Shown here one piece after another: positions 9,421 through 17,560 of a stretch of DNA of 64,000 nt. The first letter of the stretch is position 1. Each line of letters begins with the position of its first letter. Under the pieces are notes generated by a model. The model saw only the letters and a list, made by a program, of their open reading frames with translations, was not told the origin of the DNA and did no database searches. The DNA is from Oxalobacteraceae bacterium CAVE-383 (lineage in GTDB: Bacteria; Pseudomonadota; Gammaproteobacteria; Burkholderiales; Burkholderiaceae_D), in the NCBI GenBank assembly GCA_004134995.1, contig REGP01000001.1, forward strand, positions 248,001 through 312,000, read 5' to 3'. Position numbers and translations under genes: made by a program.

Positions 9421-9824
9421 TTTTTTCGCTTTATGCTCCGCGGCCAAATTGGTAAAGAACTGTTAAAACAATTGAATAATTTATGTAAGTGACTCGTAGA
9501 TAGTTAGCGAAATTTTATGAGTACTTCGATAATTGGCGTCAATTTATGTCTTCTGCGTATCGGCTGCTTTAATTACAGTCTTTCATATACGGATACTGAG
9601 TAAATGAGCGATGGACATGCGGTATGAACAAGAAAAAATTCTTCAAAAAAATGACCGCATCATTACAAATCATCGACGCAAAATTCACGCAACAACAATG
9701 TAAATTTTTATTAATATCCGCGCCAAAAAGAAGAGTGCAAAAAAGATTTGCGCTAAACTGAATCACTCTAAAAAATAGAGTAGATATCTAATTAAAATTA
9801 AAATCACCTTCGGGAATTATAAAA
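9421..9824. other. A/T-rich intergenic region upstream of second porin
   Basis: About 400 nt, distinctly A/T-rich compared with the neighbouring genes, especially 9640-9820. It probably holds the promoter and 5' leader of the porin at 9825. The only open frame (9569-9766, minus strand) has low-complexity composition without a credible start context and is not called. I found no convincing hairpin or conserved RNA. Confidence 0.5.
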
Positions 9825-10469
9825 ATGAAAATGAAATTAGCCTTGGCAGCAGCCGTTTCCACTTTTTTCGTCACAGCAGTTCAAGCCCAGACTTTCACGC
9901 CAGGTTTTTACGCCGGCGCGGAATTGGGATCCGCCCAGGTAAAAGATCAGAGCGGCAATATTTCTTCGGCTTTGGTTTCCAGCGTTGGCGGCACTGCCAA
10001 CGCTTCGCAAGACAAGAACGTTTTCATCGGCCGCATTTTCGGCGGATACAAGATTATCGAAAACGTTGACGTCGAACTCGGTTATTTCCAAACGAATTCC
10101 TACTCCCTGAATTTCAACGGCACCAGCAGCGGCGGCACTGCCTATTCGGGCAGCGCCAACCAAAAGCTTAGCGGCTTCGATTATTCCGTTCTGCTGCGTC
10201 CCAGCATTTCTACCGGATTCAACGGTGCGTTCCTGCGTCTGGGCGGCCACTATTCCAAGGTCAAGGCTGACGTGAGCGTGACTGGCGTGACCACAGCGGT
10301 TGCCAGCGGCAATCAAAACGGCAGCGGCTTCGTGGCCGGCCTGGGCTACGATTTCAACGTTGCCGACAACATCGATATCCGTGCCGAATATATGCATCTG
10401 GATAACATCGGCGGCAGCTCCAGCAATTCCACGGATTCGATCATGATCGGCGTCGTCGGCAAGTTCTGA
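9825..10469 (+). CDS. outer-membrane beta-barrel protein (OmpA/OmpW-like porin), copy 2
   Basis: A 214-aa paralogue of the protein at 6865-7521: signal peptide MKMKLALAAAVSTFFVTAVQAQ, the same barrel strands (GRIFGGYKIIENVDVELGYFQ), a near-identical central segment and a terminal GVVGKF ending in Phe. Differences concentrate in the predicted surface loops (for example residues 40-60 and 95-115), the pattern expected for porins diverging under phage or immune/environmental pressure, or in ligand preference (inference). It sits after a long A/T-rich leader, suggesting strong or regulated transcription. A terminator lies at 10578. Confidence 0.85.
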   Translation: MKMKLALAAAVSTFFVTAVQAQTFTPGFYAGAELGSAQVKDQSGNISSALVSSVGGTANASQDKNVFIGRIFGGYKIIENVDVELGYFQTNSYSLNFNGTSSGGTAYSGSANQKLSGFDYSVLLRPSISTGFNGAFLRLGGHYSKVKADVSVTGVTTAVASGNQNGSGFVAGLGYDFNVADNIDIRAEYMHLDNIGGSSSNSTDSIMIGVVGKF

Positions 10470-10577
10470 TGCGTTGCTTCATGTGATCCAATGACAAAAA
10501 AAAATCCCGCCTCTAAACTTTTCCGAGTAGCAATGGATAAGTTGTTGAGGCGGTAAAAAAGCTATTTTTTTTATTTG

Positions 10578-10604
10578 CAGCGCCGATAACCGGCGCTGTT
10601 TTTA
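10578..10604 (+). terminator. intrinsic terminator after second porin
   Basis: A perfect 8-bp stem CAGCGCCG / CGGCGCTG with a 5-nt loop followed by TTTTTATT. A longer-range CCGCCTC / GAGGCGG pair lies just upstream (about 10514-10555). Confidence 0.85.
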
Positions 10605-10661
10605 TTCGATGCGTACACACTTATCCCAGGCGGCGACCCAGGCCTCTGAATTGCAATAAGC

Positions 10662-10805
10662 ATGTCTCCAGCATCTTTGCAGGAAGTGCTGGCGGAGAAC
10701 AAGGGCTGCATGATTCGCGGGGTATCGTCCGGCTCGAACATTACGCAAGGCAACAAGGCCGATGCAGATGTAAAGGCTTTCCTGATCAAGACAATGGCGC
10801 TATAG
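10662..10805 (+). pseudogene. possible 47-codon gene remnant
   Basis: A short frame beginning MSPASLQEVLAENKGCMIRG and ending in ALIKTMAL-like sequence. Its composition is protein-like (balanced, codon use similar to the neighbouring genes) but it has no ribosome-binding site and ends only 20 nt before the convergent LysR stop. It most resembles the C-terminal remnant of a lost gene. The family is not recognised. Confidence 0.25.
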
Positions 10806-10824
10806 CGGCCGGTCTGCGCACCGC

Positions 10825-11739
10825 TCAATCCCCATCCGGCTGAAACGTCGACCGCACCAGATTGCGCAGCCACTGATTGGCCGGATCGTCATGGTTGCGC
10901 TTGTGCCAGAACTGTTTCAGCGCAAACGCCGGCGCTTCGAACGGCAGCGGGTAGATCGCAATATCGTTCAGCTTGGCGATCTGTAGCGCCACTTCGTTCG
11001 GCACGGTGGCGATCAGGTCGGTTTGCGGAATGATTTCAACCAGGGTCATGAAATGCGGCACGGTGAGCACCACGCGCCGCGCCACCTTCATAGTGTGCAG
11101 ATGGCGGTCGATAAGCTCGTGGCTGCGCCCCTCGAAATGCACGGTGACGTGCGCGGCCTCGACGTAGGACTTCAGCGTCAGCTTCGCGCGGATGCCGGCA
11201 TTGTTCCTGTCGGCGATGCAGACGAAGGTGCTTTCGAACAGCTGCTGCTGGTAAAAGCCGCCTTTGCGCAGATCCGGAAAATAGCCCACCGCCAGGTCGA
11301 TCACGCCGTCTTCCAGCGCGGCGGTCAGGGCCGACGGCGGCGGCGATACGGTGCGCAGCCTGGTCAGCGGGCTTTCTTGCCAGATCCGCCTGATCAGCGG
11401 CGGCAGGAAAAATACCTCGCCGATGTCGGACATGCAGAAGGTGTATTCGCGCGCCGACGTGGCCGGATCGAAGCCCGAAAAATTCAGCAGATCCCCTTTC
11501 ACGATTTCCAGCACCCGCTTGACCTGGGGCGCCATGATGACGGCGCGCGGGGTCGGCTGCATCTTGTTGTCGATGCGGATGAACAGCGGATCGTTGAAGG
11601 ATTCGCGCAGCTTGGCCAGGCCGTAGCTGACGGTCGGCTGGCTCAGTTCCAGTTGCTTGCTGGCCATCGTTACGCTGCCTGTTTCGAACAAGGCGTCGAA
11701 AACGGTCAGCAAATTCATGTCCAACTCTTTTATATCCAT
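10825..11739 (-). CDS. LysR-type regulator (NahR/NodD-like subgroup)
   Basis: A 304-aa protein with an N-terminal winged helix-turn-helix (LLTVFDALFETGSVTMASKQLELSQPTVSYGLAKL) and a C-terminal effector-binding domain (residues 95-300). Length and N-terminal pattern fit aromatic-catabolism LTTRs of the NahR/NagR/LinR type, which respond to aromatic acids. It is divergent from the Rieske oxygenase gene at 11861, the classical LTTR arrangement, and probably controls it. The second ATG at 11718, preceded by AAGAGTTGGAC, has a better ribosome-binding context than the first. It resembles the regulator at 55098-56024. Confidence 0.88.
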   Translation of the reverse strand: MDIKELDMNLLTVFDALFETGSVTMASKQLELSQPTVSYGLAKLRESFNDPLFIRIDNKMQPTPRAVIMAPQVKRVLEIVKGDLLNFSGFDPATSAREYTFCMSDIGEVFFLPPLIRRIWQESPLTRLRTVSPPPSALTAALEDGVIDLAVGYFPDLRKGGFYQQQLFESTFVCIADRNNAGIRAKLTLKSYVEAAHVTVHFEGRSHELIDRHLHTMKVARRVVLTVPHFMTLVEIIPQTDLIATVPNEVALQIAKLNDIAIYPLPFEAPAFALKQFWHKRNHDDPANQWLRNLVRSTFQPDGD

Positions 11740-11759
11740 ATTTTAAATACGCACTATCG

Positions 11760-11781
11760 ATATTATCCAATTGACGAATAT
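11760..11781. promoter_or_regulatory. candidate LysR operator between divergent genes
   Basis: An interrupted 22-bp inverted repeat with outer arms ATATT and AATAT around a CAATTG centre. It lies 20 nt upstream of the LysR ATG and 80 nt before the Rieske gene, a position typical of an LTTR recognition site. The match is moderate and rests on symmetry alone. Confidence 0.4.
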
Positions 11782-11860
11782 AGCCAGAGGCATAGTATCT
11801 CGAACTAATAATAAATACCAAGCGCCGGGAAGGCGTGTTTCGAAATATGGAGGAGATAGG

Positions 11861-12907
11861 ATGTTTCCGCTGAATCAATGGTACGTCGCCGGCTTTTCGT
11901 CCGAACTGCAGGACAAGCCGGTGGCGCGTACCTTGCTCAATCATGCCGTGGTGCTGTTCCGCAACGGCCAGGGAAAAGTGGCCGCGCTGGAAGACCGCTG
12001 CTGCCATCGCCAGGTGCCGCTGTCGCATGGAACGCTGGAGGGCGAGGGCATCCGCTGCGGCTATCACGGCATGCTGTATTCCGCCGGCGGCAAATGCATC
12101 GAAATTCCGGGGCAGGACAAGATTCCCGCGAAAGCCTGCGTCAGGGCCTATACCGTGGCCGAGCGCAACCAGATCGTCTGGATCTGGATGGGCGCCGAGG
12201 CCGACGTCGATGCTGCGCCGGACCGCGAGCCGCCGGAATATTTCGTGCACGACAGTCCCCAATACAAATTCAAGCACGGCATGTTCCATTACGATGCGCC
12301 GTATCAGCTGATTCACGACAATCTGCTGGACCTGAGCCATCTCGGCTACGTGCATCTGAAGACCATCGGCGGCAATCCCAAGCTGCATATGCAGGCGCCG
12401 ACCAGGGTTGAGAGCGAGGGCGATACGGTGCGCGTGGTGCGCTGGATGAAAGAGTCGGTGGCGCCGGCGACCTACAGCCAGGCCTGGCCCTACAAGGGTT
12501 TGATCGACCGCTGGCAGGAAATCGATTTCCATGTGACGTATCTGGCGATCTGGACCGGCGCGGTCGACGCCGATACCGATGCGCTGGACGATCCCGAACG
12601 CGGCGGGCTGCATATGCGCGGTTTCCACGGCGTGACGCCGGAAACCGATTCGAGTTCGCACTATTTCTGGTCGATGGCGTCTACCTCGCATCCGGACACG
12701 CCGGACAATCGCCAGCTGGTCTACGACCAGACCGAGGCCACTTTCGCCGAGGACAAGGTGATCATCGAGGCGCAATACCGGAACATGTGCCGCTTCGGCA
12801 AGCAGCCGCTGATCGATATCCATGTCGACGCCGGGCCGAACCGGGCGCGGCGCGTCATCGAGCGGCTGAATAGCCAGATCGGCCGCATGGAAAAAGCGGA
12901 GGCATAG
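11861..12907 (+). CDS. VanA-like Rieske non-haem iron oxygenase
   Basis: A 348-aa oxygenase. The Rieske [2Fe-2S] motif is C47-x-H49-x16-C66-x2-H69 (DRCCHRQ ... RCGYHG), and the mononuclear iron ligands lie in DNLLDLSHLGYVHLK (D-x2-H-x4-H, about residue 150). Overall length and the MFPLNQWYVAGFSSEL start resemble vanillate O-demethylase and related aromatic monooxygenases. The start at 11861 has a strong GGAGGAGA site. No ferredoxin or reductase gene is adjacent, so electrons must come from elsewhere, possibly the reductase at 62668 (inference). It is followed by an aromatic-acid transporter. The substrate may be a methoxy- or amino-substituted benzoate, but this cannot be fixed from sequence. 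Confidence 0.88.
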   Translation: MFPLNQWYVAGFSSELQDKPVARTLLNHAVVLFRNGQGKVAALEDRCCHRQVPLSHGTLEGEGIRCGYHGMLYSAGGKCIEIPGQDKIPAKACVRAYTVAERNQIVWIWMGAEADVDAAPDREPPEYFVHDSPQYKFKHGMFHYDAPYQLIHDNLLDLSHLGYVHLKTIGGNPKLHMQAPTRVESEGDTVRVVRWMKESVAPATYSQAWPYKGLIDRWQEIDFHVTYLAIWTGAVDADTDALDDPERGGLHMRGFHGVTPETDSSSHYFWSMASTSHPDTPDNRQLVYDQTEATFAEDKVIIEAQYRNMCRFGKQPLIDIHVDAGPNRARRVIERLNSQIGRMEKAEA

Positions 12908-12969
12908 CCGCTTTGTTTGACCGCATCAAAAACCAAAAACTAAAACCAAAACAAGATTGGATGGAGACA

Positions 12970-14343
12970 ATGGAAACAACGCAACCGCAGAAAATCGAGC
13001 TGAAAAGTTTTCTGAACGCGCACAAGGTTTCGCGCTATCAGTACTTCATATTTTTCCTGTGTTTCCTGATCCTGCTGCTGGACGGCTACGACACGGTGGT
13101 GGTGGGCTTCATCGCGCCGGCGCTGCTGCACGGCTGGTCGCTGAACCATACCGAACTGGCGACCATGTTCGGCATGGGGCTGGCGGGGCTGACGCTGGGA
13201 TCGTTCCTGTCGGGACCGATCGCCGACAGGCTGGGACGCAAGGGCGTGATCGTCGGTTCGGTCGCGCTGTTCGGCGTGGTCAGCCTGGCTTCGGCCTGGT
13301 CGCCCACCATCGGCGCGCTGACCTTCATGCGCTTCCTGACGGGACTGGGCCTGGGCGGCGCGATGCCGAACGCCTACACGCTGGCCGCTGAATTCTGCCC
13401 GGACCGGCTGCGTTCCACGCTGGTGGCGCCGATCGGCTGCGCGCTGGGCGGCGGCGGCGCGATCGGCGGCCTGTTCGCCTCCAAACTGATCGGCGCCTAC
13501 GGCTGGCCGTCGATGCTGATCGTCGGCGGCGTGCTGCCGCTGTTGCTGCTGCCGGTGCTGATGTTCGGCCTGCCGGAATCGGTGCGCTACCGCGTGGTCA
13601 GCGGCAAGGGCCGCGACAAGCTGGCCGAGACCATGCGCAAAATCGCGCCCGGGGAAGATTTCTCCGACAAGGAATTCGTCATCAGCGAAGCGGCGCCGCT
13701 GAATTCGCCGGTGCGGGGCCTGTTCGCCAGGAACCTGTTCGGCGGCACGGTCTGCCTCTGGATCGCGGCGTTCTGCTGCCTGCTGGTGGTGTACTTCCTC
13801 GGCAGCTGGCTACCGGTCCTGATCAACGGCACCGGCATTGCGCTCTCGCGCGCATCGCTGATGACCGCCATGTACCTGACCGGCAATACCCTCGGCGCGA
13901 TCGTGCTCGGTTACTACATGGACCGCGTCAATCCGCAGTACGTGCTGGCGTTCGCCTTTCTGCTGGCCAGCATCGCGATGTTCTCGTTCGGCTATCTGAT
14001 GGCCGATCCGCTGCTGTCGCTGATCGCACTGTTCATCACCGGCGTCGGCTCCGGCGGCACCATGACCGGCACCAATATCCTTGCCGCGGGTTACTATCCC
14101 ACGCCGAACCGCGCCACCGGCGTGAGCTGGACGCTGGCGATGGGCCGGGTCGGCTCGGTGGTCGGCTCCATCGTCGGCGGCGCGATGCTGGCCGCGCATT
14201 GGGGCATCGCGCCGATCTTCGCGGCGATCGCCGTGCCGATCTTCGTGGCGGGGCTCAGCATGCTGGCCCTGTCGCGCTATCGGCGCATGGTGGCGCGGCG
14301 ATCGGGGGCGGATGCGGTGGAGGGGGCTGCCGCTGTGGCTTGA
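12970..14343 (+). CDS. MFS aromatic acid:H+ symporter (AAHS family)
   Basis: A transporter of about 457 aa with 12 predicted membrane helices. The conserved DGYDTVVVGFIAPAL in helix 1 and GPIADRLGRKGVIV in the 2-3 loop are hallmarks of the aromatic acid:H+ symporter family (BenK/PcaK type). Helix 1 of PcaK requires the DGxD aspartates, which are present here. It follows the Rieske oxygenase by 62 nt and probably imports that enzyme's aromatic substrate. The start at 12970 is preferred (GGAG upstream), though the ATG at 12961 is in frame. Confidence 0.9.
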   Translation: METTQPQKIELKSFLNAHKVSRYQYFIFFLCFLILLLDGYDTVVVGFIAPALLHGWSLNHTELATMFGMGLAGLTLGSFLSGPIADRLGRKGVIVGSVALFGVVSLASAWSPTIGALTFMRFLTGLGLGGAMPNAYTLAAEFCPDRLRSTLVAPIGCALGGGGAIGGLFASKLIGAYGWPSMLIVGGVLPLLLLPVLMFGLPESVRYRVVSGKGRDKLAETMRKIAPGEDFSDKEFVISEAAPLNSPVRGLFARNLFGGTVCLWIAAFCCLLVVYFLGSWLPVLINGTGIALSRASLMTAMYLTGNTLGAIVLGYYMDRVNPQYVLAFAFLLASIAMFSFGYLMADPLLSLIALFITGVGSGGTMTGTNILAAGYYPTPNRATGVSWTLAMGRVGSVVGSIVGGAMLAAHWGIAPIFAAIAVPIFVAGLSMLALSRYRRMVARRSGADAVEGAAAVA

Positions 14344-14363
14344 GGCAGGCAGGCGAGGGGCAT

Positions 14364-15620
14364 TCAGCCTGCCGTATTGGAGAGCAAGCGCAGGTTTTCC
14401 GCGAGGCGCTTGCTCAACATGCGCTTCAATTCATCGGTCAGCATTGCGGAAACATGATCGAAGCTGTCGCGGATGGCTGTCAGCAAGCGGTCCAGATGCA
14501 AGGCTGCCTCGTCGCGGTTCCTGAATCCGAATCGGACGGCATCGGCCAGCATCGCCGTACGGTCTATCATGCGGTTTCCTGCGGAAACTTGCAGCGTCAG
14601 CCGCTTCGGTGTTTCATCCGGATTGGGAACGACGTCAAAAGCCGGGGACAGGCGCCAGCGCGCTTCTTCTTGCCGATATACTGCGGCGTGATTTCGCGGA
14701 TGATCGTCGTCGTTACCGACCACGGCATTGAAAATCATGCGTCCGAACAGCTCTTTCAGATCTTCGTCGGGCGCGCCGATCCGATGCAATTCTTCCGCCA
14801 ACCGCGGGTAGCTCCATCGGGCATGCTCGTCCGGATTGGCGCCGGGGTATTCCGTGCTCAACAGCGATGCGCCGCTGATCGTCATCAGCCGGCGATCCCC
14901 CTTTCGATCGAAGCGCAATACACGGACCACGCTTTGCTCGCCGTTCAAGCGATGCAGGCAGGTTTTGGCAAAACGCAATCCCGCATGTGCGGCCCACTCG
15001 TGAGCGGCATGTTCGAGCAATGGAATATCTGCCGTATCGGTGGGCAAAAACGGCTTTGCCAGCCAGAATTCATCGCCATGCCGAACGCTTGCCTTGGGGC
15101 GCGCGCCGCCCATGCTCGGCGTTCCGAACAAGCGCTTTCTGAGCTTCGCATCGACCGGGGGCTTTCGTTCGGCAATGGCGAGCAACTCATTGGATAAGGT
15201 TTCCAACTGAGGCAAGCCGGGAAACGCCATCCTGGCAATCGATGGCAGTTTCGATGAGCCGACCGCCAGCGCGCCCCAGCGATCCGCGTTGCCGGCCAAT
15301 GTCAAATAGCGCAAGTCCGGGGTGGCCGGCGGCAAATCGTGTTCCTTCTGCAGCAGAAGTTTGCCCCAGGCATCCGGGCTGGCATCGCGCAGGATGTCGT
15401 GCAGGCCGTTATATCTGTGCGCCGGATAAGGGTGTTTGGGTATGAAGGGCAGGTTGACGGGATCGATGGACCAGTTGAATCCGGCATCGATATAGGTGGG
15501 CGCGTAGAGGAAAGTGCCGATATGCGTTTCCTTGTCCAGGCTGTATCGGCCGACCGTAATCCATTCGCCGTTGTCGGGACGCTGCAGGTAAACGTAGAGC
15601 GGTTTTTCTTTAAAAATCAT
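14364..15620 (-). CDS. hipA: HipA-like Ser/Thr kinase toxin
   Basis: A 418-aa HipA-family protein: N-terminal beta domain (LYVYLQRPDNGEWITVGRYSLDK), ATP-loop sequence TPSMGGARPKASV (about residue 160), and the kinase core with RFDRKGDRRLMTISGASLLS, the catalytic FNAVVGNDDDHPRNHAAVY (HxxN-type catalytic loop) and AFDVVPNP (DFG-equivalent). HipA kinases of E. coli phosphorylate GltX; the target here is unknown. The ATG at 15620 overlaps the 3' end of the upstream HTH gene by 11 nt. Length is close to that of E. coli HipA (440 aa), so it appears intact. Confidence 0.88.
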   Translation of the reverse strand: MIFKEKPLYVYLQRPDNGEWITVGRYSLDKETHIGTFLYAPTYIDAGFNWSIDPVNLPFIPKHPYPAHRYNGLHDILRDASPDAWGKLLLQKEHDLPPATPDLRYLTLAGNADRWGALAVGSSKLPSIARMAFPGLPQLETLSNELLAIAERKPPVDAKLRKRLFGTPSMGGARPKASVRHGDEFWLAKPFLPTDTADIPLLEHAAHEWAAHAGLRFAKTCLHRLNGEQSVVRVLRFDRKGDRRLMTISGASLLSTEYPGANPDEHARWSYPRLAEELHRIGAPDEDLKELFGRMIFNAVVGNDDDHPRNHAAVYRQEEARWRLSPAFDVVPNPDETPKRLTLQVSAGNRMIDRTAMLADAVRFGFRNRDEAALHLDRLLTAIRDSFDHVSAMLTDELKRMLSKRLAENLRLLSNTAG

Positions 15621-15939
15621 CGTCGTCCTCCGCTGGACGATGCGGGCGGACCCGTTGCTTCGATTCCGGCAATTCAGCGATATAGCTTGGCAGCGGCGGT
15701 GCGGCAATGTCCAGCGCGCCCAGTATCATCAGCGCATTCAGATACAAGCCGATGCCCGCCCCGGGATCGCCGCGCTCCACACGCCGCAATGTCGGATAAG
15801 AAATCCGCATGCGCAGGCAGAGATCCTCGGCACGCATATTTTGCCGGAGGCGAAGCTTCTTTATGCACGATCCCCAGGAGCGCAGTTTTTCCAACACCAG
15901 CGTCGGCATCTCTTCGGCAGGTAATTTTTTGTGCGGCAT
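15610..15939 (-). CDS. hipB: HipB-like XRE antitoxin/repressor
   Basis: A 109-aa protein with one Cro/C1-type helix-turn-helix (LRLRQNMRAEDLCLRMRISYPTLRRVERG, residues 28-57) and an acidic tail EDDDDF. Its 3' end overlaps hipA, the usual antitoxin-first order. It should bind HipA and repress the operon through the paired inverted repeats at 15959-16059. The ATG at 15939 has no obvious ribosome-binding site; an alternative start is at 15909, preceded by GAAGAG. Confidence 0.85.
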   Translation of the reverse strand: MPHKKLPAEEMPTLVLEKLRSWGSCIKKLRLRQNMRAEDLCLRMRISYPTLRRVERGDPGAGIGLYLNALMILGALDIAAPPLPSYIAELPESKQRVRPHRPAEDDDDF

Positions 15940-15958
15940 GATCGCTGGCAGGAGGAAT

Positions 15959-15995
15959 ATAGATGTGCTTTTATAGCATTTAAAAGAACATCTAT
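15959..15995. promoter_or_regulatory. hipBA operator 1 (inverted repeat)
   Basis: A 16-bp near-perfect inverted repeat (ATAGATGTGCTTTTAT / TTAAAAGAACATCTAT) around a 5-nt centre, 20 nt upstream of the HipB start. The half-site is repeated in operator 2. Confidence 0.65.
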
Positions 15996-16022
15996 CAATT
16001 GTTTAAATAAAAATAATTGTAT

Positions 16023-16059
16023 ATAGATATTCCTTTATTGTGATTAAAAGAATATCTAT
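16023..16059. promoter_or_regulatory. hipBA operator 2 (inverted repeat)
   Basis: A second 37-bp inverted repeat with the same half-site (ATAGATATTCCTTTAT / TTAAAAGAATATCTAT), offset exactly 64 bp from operator 1. Same size, arm sequence and A/T-rich setting suggest cooperative binding of a dimeric repressor. Confidence 0.65.
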
Positions 16060-16192
16060 GATCTATTTTTTATTAATTGCGGCGCTATGGCATCCGCCGC
16101 AATCGCACCAGGCCGGCCGGGGAACCTGCTTGACTTATTGATGTGGAACAAGCATAAAGAGCGTTAAAATTCCTCTCTCAACAAGGACAAAC

Positions 16193-17044
16193 GTGCATTC
16201 TTACCGCAAGCCATTCCGACTTTCATTTTCGGCCGCGGCCGCAACAGCAACCGCAACCGCAGCGCTGCTGGCATGCGCCGCCCCCGCCATGGCCGACGAC
16301 GCCGCCGCGCGGCCGGCCGATCAAAGCATGTTCGGCACGCAAACCGATGTCGTCGTCGGCATCAGCGCCGGCCTCAGCCCGCGCTATATGGGCGCTTCCG
16401 GCACGCGGCTGCAGGTGCTGCCGACCTTGAATATCCACCGCGGCATCTTCTTCGCCGACAGCATCCGCGGCATCGGCGCGGAGTACCAGTCGGCATCCGG
16501 CTTCTATATCGGCCAGGCGTTCAACTACGACTTCGGTCGCACCGACAGCAACAGTTATCTGCGGCCCGGATCGAACCGTCTGCGGGGGATGGGCGATGTG
16601 AAAGGCGCGGTTACCAGCGCCACCACGGTTGCGCAGCAACTGCTGCCGTGGCTGTCGGTAAATGCCATGGCCGAACTTGGGCTCGACGGCCACAAGCGCG
16701 GCAATCAATATCAGTTCGGCCTGGAAAGCGTGGTTGCGTCGGCGTCGAAACAGGATACGCTGACCACCGATCTCGGCGCCAAGCTCGGCGACCGCCAATA
16801 TAACCAGAGTTATTTCGGCGTCACCCAGACGCAAAGCGCCAATTCGGGATTTGGCGCTTATGCGCCGGGTTCAGGCATTTACGCCTATTTTCTGACGGCC
16901 GGCTGGGATCACGTATTCGACAAGCACTGGGCCAGCCAGCTGGTATTGGGCGGCACGTGGTATACCGACAAGGCAGGCAACAGCCCTATCGTGGATCGCC
17001 GGCTGGCGCCGCTGGTCTACAGCGCGCTGAACTATACGTTCTGA
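16193..17044 (+). CDS. MipA/OmpV-family outer-membrane protein
   Basis: A 283-aa protein with an Ala/Thr-rich signal peptide (cleavage near APAMADDA, residue 34) and a beta-barrel ending VYSALNYTF. The blocks VGISAGLSPRYMGASGTRLQVLPTLNI and SYFGVTQTQSANSGFGAYAPGSGI match the MipA/OmpV family (scaffold for murein hydrolases in E. coli MipA; porin-like in others). The start is GTG at 16193, with AAGGACAA upstream. It stands alone between hipBA and a small unknown gene. Confidence 0.85.
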   Translation: MHSYRKPFRLSFSAAAATATATAALLACAAPAMADDAAARPADQSMFGTQTDVVVGISAGLSPRYMGASGTRLQVLPTLNIHRGIFFADSIRGIGAEYQSASGFYIGQAFNYDFGRTDSNSYLRPGSNRLRGMGDVKGAVTSATTVAQQLLPWLSVNAMAELGLDGHKRGNQYQFGLESVVASASKQDTLTTDLGAKLGDRQYNQSYFGVTQTQSANSGFGAYAPGSGIYAYFLTAGWDHVFDKHWASQLVLGGTWYTDKAGNSPIVDRRLAPLVYSALNYTF

Positions 17045-17060
17045 ACGGGCTGGGCATAGC

Positions 17061-17083
17061 CCTGCCGGATTATTGCCGGCAGG
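17061..17083 (+). terminator. hairpin after MipA/OmpV gene
   Basis: An 8-bp perfect stem CCTGCCGG / CCGGCAGG with a 7-nt loop, 16 nt after the stop. No T-run follows, so intrinsic termination is uncertain. Confidence 0.4.
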
Positions 17084-17176
17084 ATAGCAAAATTGTCGCT
17101 TTTGTAGTGGCTTATGTCGTTTTTGGCCGGGAGTCGCATGCTACGATTTTTCTCACAATGAAAATTGGGGAAAACC

Positions 17177-17437
17177 ATGACACACCCGAGATTGATGTGC
17201 TTTCGAAATTTTATCGTGACCGCCTACGCGGATTACGAACCGGTCAGGCAGCAATACCGGGGCCGTTTCGTTGCAGTACGAGAGGGCTACCCCGAATTCT
17301 CGCAAACCGTCGCGCCGCTTTGCGACACCGCCGCCGAGGCTGAAAAGCTGGCCTTGAGCATGTCCAAGGCGGCCATCGACGAACGTTTCTACCCCGATCT
17401 GTTTTCCCGCCGGCTGAAGTTGCTTGTGTTGGGGTGA
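17177..17437 (+). CDS. small conserved-type protein of unknown function
   Basis: An 86-aa protein starting MTHPRLMCFRNFIVTAYADY. The ATG at 17177 follows GGGG at 6 nt. It is mixed alpha/beta in composition with a charged C-terminal half (DTAAEAEKLALSMSKAAIDERFY), no signal peptide, no Cys pairs. It may be a small stand-alone cytoplasmic protein. No family is recognised, and it is separated from the cytochrome gene by 123 nt. Confidence 0.55.
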   Translation: MTHPRLMCFRNFIVTAYADYEPVRQQYRGRFVAVREGYPEFSQTVAPLCDTAAEAEKLALSMSKAAIDERFYPDLFSRRLKLLVLG

Positions 17438-17560
17438 TCTTCCGCATTTCAGCAATTCCCCACCGCCTGTACGGCACTTTTTCTCCAAATCCCATCTAAG
17501 GCCTCTATACGCAACGCGCGGCAAGCGCTGTTGCGCGCGGAATATAACGCTGAGGCCCGG

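Noticed and set aside
9569-9766. 65-codon minus-strand frame in the A/T-rich leader of the second porin
   Set aside because: Hydrophobic/Cys/Phe-rich composition expected from A/T-rich DNA, no ribosome-binding site.
11036-12823. 595-codon minus-strand frame across the LysR/Rieske intergenic region
   Set aside because: Overlaps two well-supported genes on their wrong frames and contains the divergent promoter; product has no recognisable domain.
15951-15983. GGAGG followed by a 6-codon frame (MCFYSI) on the plus strand upstream of hipB
   Set aside because: Lies inside the hipBA operator and leads to no gene on that strand; probably chance.
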